Of a DNA stretch of 64,000 nt, positions 55,494 through 64,000 are shown one piece after another. The notes beneath the pieces were generated by a model, which was given only the letters and a program-made list of their open reading frames with translations, did no database searches and had not been told where the DNA came from. Source of the stretch: Taxillus chinensis (Eukaryota; Streptophyta; Magnoliopsida; Santalales; Loranthaceae); NCBI GenBank assembly GCA_023512835.1, contig CM042088.1:30901164-30965163 (forward strand), given 5' to 3'. Position 1 is the stretch's first letter; every line of letters begins with the position of its first letter. A program made the translations under genes and the position numbers.

Positions 55494-57161
55494 TTTCTTA
55501 TTTGAATTACCCAACAGTATATTTACTCACAGTCCATGCATTGTATGTTTACTGAAAGTAGTAGAAACTCACTGATCAGATCGCTGATCATACTTACTTG
55601 TTCAACGGTTTCATGTTTCTGATATTAATCTCAAACTCATATTGGGAGGATGCTTGCATTTCCCGACTGAAGTCGTTTAAAGCTAACATAATTACAGTTT
55701 ATATGATTTACCTCTTTCGGGTTCATGATCTTAACTTCCGTTAATCACCACATGACAAAAGCATGTTCATTTAGATTACTCTATTAACATGCATAGTTGA
55801 AGAAGTGAAATGGGTTAGCTTGGAATGCCTGGTGGATGAACACTCAAACGCAGTCTGATCAGCTTTTGAAGTATAGTTTTCTAATAACATAGACAGTGCT
55901 GAACTACAAATCGGAACGGTCAACCGAGAGGATTGCACAATCTACGGGGGAGCAAATGCTTTATATATTATTCAGTAATACCCCCCGTATATGTCTCATG
56001 ACCTTTTCCTGACTGTCTATCTAAGGGGGAGCCTTTCACTGAGAGGATTAAATGATCTACGGGGGAGCAGCAATGAACCCCTAATATGTCTCGGATTCTC
56101 CCTCCTCTAAACTTTTACTTCTGGATCTGACTGGACATGCTGTTTTAAATCGGAAAAGTGGCATGTTTGGATGTATTTTCTTCTTTAACCATGTATTTTA
56201 ATCGACTAATCATCTGCTTTCTTTTGATATGTGTTCGCTTTATCATTGCTCACTCATGAATCCTAATGAAGCCAAATCATATGCTCTTTAATTAATCTTA
56301 GCTACGCTGTTCAGCAAGACGGTTTCGCTATGTTGACCTATATGAACCTGTGTATTGCTATCTGACATATGCCCTGATTCAGTAATATTGATCACTTTCA
56401 CGTTGCATACGTCTACTACATTCTTGGCCATGCATGAGTTCTGTTTCTTATTAGTTCAGATTATTTTTTTTCTAATTATCATCTCTAATCCGTACTAATC
56501 CTTGCCTGTTAAGCTTTTGTATCTTCTGTATATCTTTATTTAGCTACAGGTTCAGATTTCCTTTGCCACCGTATTGATAAATCCAGTCCATAGTCTCGGA
56601 TTTGAAGTGTTGTGGTACTTCTCTTCTCTTCGACTTATTGACTGCAAAGGAATCTACTCTACTCTCTCATCAAACTCTGTTTACGACGGACAAGGTCTAT
56701 TATTCATCCGGATACTCTTTCACGAATATTATTAACTCCGGATGAGTGTCGGCTCTTACCTCCGGACACCTGACATTGTCCAATTGTGACAACCCACGTA
56801 TACTCATATGTCGCATGCTTTTGAGGAGGACTAATGATGATTCATTAAATGCATATCTCGGGTCGCTCACACACTTCTCTGGATGGCAACCAGTTGTAAT
56901 CTCTACTTGGTCATGCAGTCTCCACGACATCATTTTATTCGGAGACGCCTCGATATCCAGACAAATGACATCAGCATGTCGTGCGGGTCCCTACCTCACT
57001 CACCCATTCCTAGACCCGCTGACATTTGCGGACTCGGTCTTATATGTTCTGATCATTCCTGCGAAGCACGAGTATTGCTCATTTCAAATCCCTAAACCTC
57101 TCGTTGCTCCTTCTACTGTCAAGACCTCACCTTTCCTCTTCTCCTTCCCATCAAATCTGCA
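55494..57161 (+). other. Sirevirus spacer with extra polypurine-like tracts, copy 2
   Basis: Three purine runs, ACGGGGGAGC (55944-55953), AAGGGGGAGCC (56023-56033) and ACGGGGGAGC (about 56059-56068), recall the multiple polypurine tracts described for Sireviruses. TACGGGGG at 55943 and CCCCCGTA at 55982 could pair. A frame at 56746-57207, also seen in copy 1, may be an upstream part of ORF3 but I cannot confirm it. Confidence 0.55.
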
Positions 57162-59872
57162 ATGGCACCCAGAATCTTTCTTTCCGGCGTTAATCCTGGC
57201 CATCTAGTTGATTGGAATGCTGTTTCTGATCCTCCGGAGTGGTTTCACCAGCTTCGCCCTCTTCTTGAAGCCTCGCACATACTCAACCTGGCCTCCGATC
57301 CCATCGATCTTCTTATCGATGACATTCTTGAGTATTACCAACGGATTCACTGCACCACCGATTCCATAACCTCTTATGTCCGCGGTGAATCCATCATCAT
57401 CACTCCGGCTATTCTCCGCACTGCTCTCCACCTACCTCTTGGTGAACCACAGCGCCCGGATGCCGATCCAATGGCGGCTTCTATGGGTTGCACGAACAAG
57501 GGGAAGGAATACAAGGTGAAATCCTTCCAGGGTCGCTATCGATGTATGGCGACGATTCTAAGTCGATGCCTACTGGCTCGCACATCAGCCCTGGACTCCG
57601 TTCCGTACGATCTTCTACTGGCCATGTACGGCGTTTTTGAAGGTCTTCCGATGGATTGGGGGATGTTCTTATTTCGTTTGCTACAGAATGGTCCCAAAAA
57701 CCATTCCTTCGGGTGCATCCTTAGCATTGTCTTCCGGCATCTTCATCCGGACCATTTCGCCCGAGTTGATGCTGTCTCGTTTCCCTCGGCTTATTACCTT
57801 CGTCACCTTACGCGGGACGGAAACATGACCGCTCGCCGACCCACTGTAGCTCTCCACGCTCTCCCTGCCCCGGAACAACAAGGCAGCTCTGTTGGTGACC
57901 CCTCCGACAGCCAAGCCCACGAGGTCAGTTCTGCACACCGGTCCTCCCGGATTCGGTCTGTTGCTGCGCCCTCCCACTCACGGGCTTCCCAGCCAAGCGT
58001 CCGTGCTGAACCGTCCGAGGTTGCGGGGCCCTCTCAGCGCAGTGCGTCTAAAGCTATTTCCTCAGCCCCCTCTGCGGCTGATGTCCCCACTCCCTCCACA
58101 TCCGCTATAGCTGCTGCGATTGATACCGCCGTTCTTTGTCGCCACCGCCGATGTCCCGCCTGCTTCTCCGGAAGCCCCCTTGCCTCCTCTACCTCAACCC
58201 CGAGATTATCTTGACCATCTCTCTGCCGTCACCTTAACGGACCTCTGGCTCCGTTTCAGCCTAGCCCACACCTCCTCCATTCCTGACACCGATCTCCGGG
58301 TGTTTTACACACGTAATACCCAATCCCCGGAGACCATGATCATCTGGAATCTAGACCACGGCTTTCTTACGCCGGCTGCCATTCTCGATGTGTCGTTCCC
58401 TACACCCTCCGGCCCAGTCCCTGCTACCCGAAGTCCTTCTACTGCCAAGGCTGGACCCTCTTCTCCTGCCGCCGCGATTCCCGTGGTTGACTTGTCTGGT
58501 CAGAGCGGGTCTCTTGCTCCGGATGCCTCCAATGCTCCGGATGCCTCCGAAGCTCCGGATGCCTCGATGCTCCGGATGCTCCTGCTCGCCGCTGATGCTC
58601 CTGCGGACTCCTCTGCCCACCGCACTCCTGCTCCTGTTCATGCGGGGGAGTCCTCCAAAGCTCCGGAGTTGGTCCTTGGGCGTGCCTCTTTTGGCACGGT
58701 CCACTCCGACGCTGTGCTTTCCGCCCAGCTGGACCGACACGCCCAAGCTCAAAGCGCCCAAATTTCCGCCATCGCTGCCAAGGTTGATGCCCTCGGCGCC
58801 CAACTCCTCTCCGCTCTCACTGACTCCTCCACTTCCATGGAGCAGAAAATGGATCTTGTCGCCCCCCTCTGTCCATTCATTGTCTACTTCCTTCGCGGAT
58901 CCGGCGCATACGATGGCTCGTCCTCCTGTTGCTTCCCGGCGATCCGCCAAACCGGGGGAGAGAGTGTCATCTGATCCGTCTACTCCTTCTGCCCCACAAC
59001 CATCTACTCGGACTGAGAAGCGGCCTGCCACTTCAGTACTGCAGGGAGTTCAAATTCCCAAACGAAGCCGCTTCTCTCAACCAAGCTCCTCTACTGCACC
59101 TCCAGCTCCTCCTCCATTCTCATCATTCGCAGCTAATACCTTCCTCCCATCCTATGCAGAGTTTGACCCGTCTGATGCGGATGGAAGCTTGCGCAAGGCA
59201 ATGAAATCTTATGCTGCGTCTTCTGCTGAGAGAAGATGTCTTTCTGAAATGTACCCTTTCTCTCCGGCCGACATTCAGACTCTTTGTTCGGAGAAAGGAC
59301 TCTTTACTACGAAGACATTGACAACTTCTCGAGAGTGCTAAAATGGAGATGAGGCCGTTTCCATCTCTTTATGAAGATGGGCACTTGTTTGAAGTTCTGC
59401 CATGTTGGAATGAGGGCTATCTTCCCAGGTGTGGAGTTAATTCAGACTTTCATCGACGGAACTGCCGAGGATAGCAAGCCATGGAAAACTCTCTCAACCA
59501 TCCTCATTCCGTACCGGATCATGTCGCCACACTTCATGATGGCCGTCTTCATGATTCGGTCCAAGCGAGATGATTCTCATTGATTCTCATCGATTGTGGA
59601 GCACTTTGTTAGGAAGAATCAATGTGAACCTCTGTGTCTCAGCTAACTAAAGCCGTGAAGAAAGCCGGATTATATGAAGAGTTGGGTATCACACCCCTGC
59701 GTCCGATCGAGAAACTCAAGGCGACATTCCGGGCAAGAAGCAAGTGCCACAACAACGGATGGAGATAGTTGCGGAGCCTTTGTCCGTTACTTCATCAAGT
59801 CGTTCTTAATCGTGGACAAACACTGGAGCCAACACTCCACCTTTATGATGAAGCGCATACAATGGAGCTGAG
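57162..59872 (+). pseudogene. Sirevirus ORF3 (envelope-like position), copy 2
   Basis: The start ATG at 57162 (context GCAATGGC) opens a 350-codon frame. Its N-terminal globular part has MAPRIFLSGVNPGHLVDW, DPIDLLIDDILEYYQRI, ESIIITPAILRTALHLPLG, SVPYDLLLAMYGVFEGLPMD and WGMFLFRLLQ. A Ser/Pro/Ala-rich part follows from about codon 220. A second frame (58120-58974) has LDHLSAVTLTDLWLRFSLAH, repeated APDAS units and the coiled-coil-like QISAIAAKVDALGAQLLSAL. Later frames hold YAEFDPSDADGSLRKAMKSY, PGVELIQTFIDG, PWKTLSTILIPYRIMSPHF and KKAGLYEELGITPL up to about 59872. I see no clear signal peptide or long membrane segment. The envelope label comes from position in the SIRE1 family only. The true role is unknown, and the frame breaks make this copy non-functional as given. 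Confidence 0.7.
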
Positions 59873-60055
59873 AGAGAAGGCAAGCAACTATGATCTTCAA
59901 GTATAGTAAGCCTTATGTACCTTAGTGAAAAACCTGTATTGAGGCTGAATTGTATTTAGTTGCAGATTAATGAAATTGGTTGTGTTGCGTATTCTGTATG
60001 TTATTCTTTTGCATTGCTTACCAGATCAGATTACAAAGGGTTTGGGCATATCCAT

Positions 60056-60068
60056 AATTGGGGGAGAT
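60056..60068 (+). promoter_or_regulatory. Sirevirus copy 2 polypurine tract
   Basis: ATTGGGGGAGAT directly before the 3' LTR TGTTGG, matching copy 1 in the opposite sense. Confidence 0.9.
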
Positions 60069-61401
60069 TGTTGGATCAAACCCAGAATTTGGATAATGCT
60101 AATAAAGCCTTATGTAATTTGATCTGAGATCTTTTGTGTTTATTTGATCATTGCAGAAGATATGTTACTAATCCAGAGATGCACTCGTGAGAGCAAAGCT
60201 AAGGACAGGATACATAATCCTGATCCGGACAAGAGTGAGTGTCGTCAAACACTTGGTAAATAACCAAGTAACAAATACATACGGAATAAGGAACATTCCT
60301 ACGGACTAAGAACTTAAAGGATAAGTGCGGAGTAAGGAAACCAGATGCGGAGTAAGGAATCCGGATGTATTACTCGCCCGGAGTAAGGAACCTACATACG
60401 GAGTAAGGAACCTACATACGGAGTAAGGAAATTACATACGGAGTAAGGAAATTACATACGGAGTAAGGAACCTACATACGGAGTAAGGAAATTACATACG
60501 GAGTAAGGAAATTACATACGGAGTAAGGAACTTACATGCGGAGTAAGAAAGCGCTGACACGGAATAAGTTATCAGACTTTTCAAGACTCGCCCGGAATAA
60601 GGAACTTACATACGGAGTAAGGAACTTACATACGGAGTAAGGAACTTACATACGGAATAAGGAACTTACATGCGGAGTAAGGAAGCGCTGACACTGACTA
60701 AGGATTCCAGTACTAAATAGATACGGAGTAAGCAACCACTGACACGGAGTAAGGTTCCGAGCTTCATTAGCTACGGAGTGAGGATAATTACATCGGACCA
60801 AGAAGACACTGCTCCAACTAAACCGCATTTAAAGTTATCAGCTCTTGGTGTCCCGATGTAAGACGAATGTATTGAGAACATGAAGAATCTTACACGTGGA
60901 TCATCCAGATATGTGGACACAACCTTAATTGTATCTCGGAACTCACAAAGACACTTATACTCTTCAAATCCAAGATCTTGAGCTCCACAATCCGCAGCAG
61001 TCAAGGCAGAGAGATTACCGAGGGATAGTTAGTGCAGAACGCATTCCGGAACTACAAGTTCCAAGGTTGTCTCTTAGGAATGTTTTGTATAAATATTCAT
61101 ACTTATACTTTATGTAAAAAAATAGACATAGATATAGAGAAGTGTAAGGAGCTTTATCATCTTAAGAGATAGAACTTGGCTAGCGTGTGAGTTCATTTTG
61201 TAAACAGAGTGTAAGAGAGTTTTGCTTCTATTTTGTTGTATTCATCTTGTGATAATAAAACAAAATACTTCCACTATCTGGTTATCTTCCGCAGTGATTC
61301 TATCACTTAAACTAGATAAGTGTTTGTGTCTTGAGAGAAAAGAAAGAGTTCGAATAAGAGCCTATTCACCCCCCCCCCCTTTAGGCTCCAAGGGACCATC
61401 A
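60069..61401 (+). repeat. Sirevirus copy 2, 3' LTR
   Basis: 1333 bp, nearly identical to the 5' LTR apart from array unit number and a few substitutions. The array is at about 60310-60760, the heat-shock-like cluster at 61044-61061 and the TATA box at 61088-61095. It ends GGGACCATCA before the duplication TTGGT. Confidence 0.95.
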
Positions 61402-63178
61402 TTGGTAATTGGCGTTCAGCCTTTACTCTTTGGCACACCAAGCACCTGGATATAAATTCCGCGATTTCTCTCTTCATGTTGTCCCACCAATAGTTCTTTC
61501 GTAAGTCTCGATACATCTTGGTGCTTCCTGGATGTATAGAGAATGCGGAGCTATGTGCTTCAGCTAGTAACTCCCTTTTTAGTCCAGAAGATGATGGTAC
61601 ATAGAGTTTTGTACCAAATCTTAAGAAACCACCTTTATCGATGTTGAACTCAGGATGTCCACCTTTTTGCGCTGCTTCCCTCTTTCGTTGTAGCTTGGGA
61701 TCTTCTTGTTGTGCCACCTTTATCCTCTCCAAAAGTGTTGGTTGTATGGTCATGTGGAATAGGTAGCTTCTTTCTCCGGGTTTTACGATTTCAACATCCA
61801 ACCTCTTCAGATCTTCAATTAGAGGCCTTTGCGAAGTGATCAATGTTGCCAAGGTTCCGACATGTTTCCGGCTTAGTGCATCTGCCACCACGTTTGCCTT
61901 CGCAGGATGGTAGTTGATGGTGCAATCATAGTCTTTTAATAATTCTAGCCACCTTCTTTGTCGCATGTTGAGTTCCTTTTGGGTGAATATGTATTTTAAA
62001 CTTTTATGATCGGTGTAGATCTCACATTTCTCCCCATAAAGATAGTGACGCCAAATCTTTAGTGCAAGGATGATTGCTGCTAGTTCTAAGTCGTGTGTGG
62101 GATAGTTCACCTCGTGGGTTTTTAGTTGTCGTGATGCATAGGCAATTACTTTACCATTTTGCATTAACACGCAACCAAGTCCTTCCTTCGATGCATCGCT
62201 ATAAATTGTGAAGTTTTCTCCTCCTGAAGGTAGTGCCAGCACAGGTGTACTAACTAGGTGCCGTTTTAGTTCTCGAAAGCTTTCCTCACACTTCGTGGTC
62301 GACTCGATCTTAGCACCCTTACGAGTCAGCTTTATTAATGGGCCTGCCAGTCTCGCAAAGTTTTCTACGAACCTTCGGTAATAGCCTGCGAGTCCGAGAA
62401 AACTACGAACCTCCGTTGCTGTTTTGGGTCTTGGCCAGTCTTCTATTGCCTTTGTTTTTGCAGGATCCACGGAGATGCCTTCATGAGTGACAATATGTCC
62501 TAAAAATGCGACTTATTGTAACCAAAATTCGCATTTTCTGAATTTGGCATATAGTTTCTTCTCCCTTAAGGTTTGCAGTACGCTCCTTAAATACTCTTCA
62601 TGTTCTTCGCGACTCTTGGAGTAAATAAGTATGTCATCAATGAAGACAACGACACACTTGTCCAAGAAGTCATGGAATATTCTGTTCATCAGGTCCATGA
62701 ATATTGCGGGGGCATTGGTCAATCCGAAAGGCATTACGACGAATTCATAGTGGCCATACCTCGTTCGGAAGGCCGTCTTGGGAATGTCCATCTCCTTCAC
62801 CCTTAATTGATGGTAACCTGATCGAAGGTCAATTTTTGAGAAGTATTGAGCGCCTTTAAGTTGATCGAAGAGATCATTTATCCTTGGTAAAGGATATTTA
62901 TTCTTGATGGTGACGTTGTTTAATCCTCTATAGTCGATGCAGAGCCTCATTGAGCCATCCTTCTTCTTCACGAACAAGACCGGTGCTCCCCAAGGTGATG
63001 CACTAGGCCTAATGAATCCTTTGTCCATCAAATCTTGCAATTGCTTCTTCAATTCGTTTAACTCTGTTGGTGCCATCCGATAAGGACTTTTGGAGATTGG
63101 ATTTGTCCCAGGAAATAGATCGATGGAGAATTCAACTTCTCGTGGCGGAGGAGGTCCTGGCAATTCTTCCGGAAACAC
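61402..63178 (-). pseudogene. Tekay-like reverse transcriptase, RNase H and integrase N-terminal part
   Basis: The minus strand starts [20 protein letters not shown], then [19 protein letters not shown] and [18 protein letters not shown] motifs, [38 protein letters not shown], and the catalytic [17 protein letters not shown] at 62513-62515 interrupts before VAFLGH in the same frame. RNase H follows with [56 protein letters not shown] and [10 protein letters not shown]. The integrase zinc domain ([15 protein letters not shown], then [10 protein letters not shown]) runs into the Sirevirus 3' LTR at 61401. One stop codon and the insertion are the only defects I see in this segment. Confidence 0.93.
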
Positions 63179-63182
63179 ATCT

Positions 63183-64000
63183 TCATATTTGCAAACGATA
63201 GGGACTTCTTTTTAATGTAATCTCACCTACACTTGTGTTGACCGAGGAAAGATATCCCTCTTTTGGATGGTTAGATGCATCCTCTCCATTCTTTTGACAC
63301 GTAAACACTAACTTAGGTTGGTTTGGGAGATTAAAAATTACTCTTTTCTGAGTACACTCTATGGTGGCGTGATTGGATGTTAACCAATCCATCCCTAATA
63401 TAACATCAAAGTCCACTATTTGTAAGGAGATTAGGTTTCCGGGAAGTACCCTATCACATATAGTAATGGGGCATGCTTTATATATCTTAGTGGCATTTAT
63501 GATGATACCACTTGGTGTTATTATTGTTAATTCCACTTTTAATCTATGATGTGGAATATCCATATGTTCAGCATACTTTGGTGAGACGAAAGAATGCGTT
63601 GAACCAGAATCAAATAAGGTATAAGCGTTTCTTGAGCTTATGAGCAAGGTACCTTTCACCACATCATTGTTTGATTCTTCTTCCATTATTGGCTCCACTT
63701 CTGCAGTTGTAATGGCGTATGAGCGAGCTGGTGCCCTAGGTGGTTGTTGCGGCTGCTGTGGTTGTGGCTGTCGTTGTGGCTGTACATGTCGAAGTGGTTG
63801 CTGCAACGGTTGTCGATAATCCCCCATAGTTTTTGCCTGTGGGCACTGATTTGCATAATGTCCAAATTCATTGCAGTTGAAACATTTGACGGTCGGGTGT
63901 GTACTTGGTTCTGGTCTTGGTGCATGTAAAGGATTACGCATACGAATGGAATTAGGACCCATTTGGGGCCCTTGTTTAGGCCTTTCCCGGCATTCACGTG
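63183..64000 (-). pseudogene. Tekay-like gag C-terminal part and protease (runs off the window)
   Basis: It shows a CCHC knuckle CFNCNEFGHYANQC (about 63884-63843), a Gln/Pro-rich linker (about 63830-63730) and the retropepsin region with KGTLLISSRNAYTLFDSGST (Asp-Ser-Gly near 63620) and DFDVILGMDWL. The frame ends at 63183 with a stop five bases before RT begins in another frame. An A-run near 63207-63212 that is one base short would explain the break. The N-terminal part of gag and the 5' LTR lie beyond base 64000. Confidence 0.9.

Larger units (their letters stand above)
48403..61401 (+). mobile_element. Full-length Sirevirus-type Ty1/copia element, copy 2
   Basis: It is 12,999 bp long with a perfect 5-bp duplication TTGGT (48398-48402 and 61402-61406) and LTRs of 1352 and 1333 bp. 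An intact primer site TGGTATCAGAGC sits at 49757-49768 and a polypurine tract at 60056-60068. It carries gag-pol plus ORF3 in the same sense. It sits inside the integrase gene of the Tekay-like chromovirus. This copy is cleaner than copy 1: RT is one frame of 312 codons and RNase H one frame of 203 codons. Single-base changes still break gag, protease-integrase and ORF3. Confidence 0.95.
44689..64000 (-). mobile_element. Tekay-like Ty3/gypsy chromovirus (5' end outside window), split by Sirevirus copy 2
   Basis: Minus-strand order is gag zinc knuckle and protease (63997-63183), RT and RNase H (63178-61860), integrase (from about 61860, interrupted at 61402/48402 by the Sirevirus, then on to 47301), chromodomain, polypurine tract and 3' LTR (44689-47254, 2566 bp). 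The 5' LTR lies beyond base 64000. Excluding the insertion, about 6.3 kb of element is visible. The coding part is damaged only by one frame break and three stops apart from the insertion, so the element is fairly young. Confidence 0.92.

Noticed and set aside
58351..59031. 226-codon minus-strand frame over ORF3 of copy 2
   Set aside because: It is antisense to the conserved ORF3, is Gly/Arg-rich from GC-rich sequence, and lacks any known motif.

Overview
The window looks like intergenic, retrotransposon-rich DNA of a flowering plant, probably a eudicot (a guess from general character only). The LTR retrotransposons belong to plant lineages, their primer sites match plant initiator tRNA-Met, and MITE, TRIM and CACTA-like pieces are present. 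I find no intact host protein gene and no rRNA or tRNA gene. Everything coding that I can recognise belongs to mobile elements.

Bases 1-20034 are AT-rich repeat debris. They hold hairpin-bearing tandem repeats (409-765), a Ty3/gypsy integrase fragment (3720-4147), a reverse-oriented 2.4 kb LTR with a chromodomain stub (4227-6781), a CACTA-like remnant (7664-8545), a Tourist-like MITE (8704-9118), a complete 488 bp TRIM retrotransposon with target duplication (12589-13076), LTR fragments, and two tandem arrays (17.1-17.45 kb and 18.47-19.14 kb).

Bases 20035-41850 are a full-length Sirevirus-type Ty1/copia element on the minus strand (target duplication AATAC). It is split at 27295-36518 by a complete plus-strand Ty3/gypsy chromovirus. 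A solo LTR of that chromovirus family lies at 42115-44046 (target duplication GCTTG).

Bases 44689-64000 are a minus-strand Tekay-like chromovirus whose 5' end is outside the window. Its integrase is split at 48403-61401 by a second copy of the Sirevirus, here on the plus strand (target duplication TTGGT). The Sirevirus copies carry gag, protease, integrase, reverse transcriptase and RNase H, plus a third ORF downstream of pol (envelope-like position).

The most useful observations are these. (1) Frame breaks and changes at conserved sites in the 21-41 kb elements, and in parts of the 48-61 kb element, cluster at CAG/CTG sites that read as CG-containing strings. This looks like a methylation-linked base-calling artefact. 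(2) A gap-type heat-shock-element pattern sits just upstream of the TATA box in all four Sirevirus LTRs. (3) Small hairpins with paired changes recur in otherwise diverged chromovirus LTRs and 3' ends. (4) The TRIM element has only 52 bp between its LTRs.
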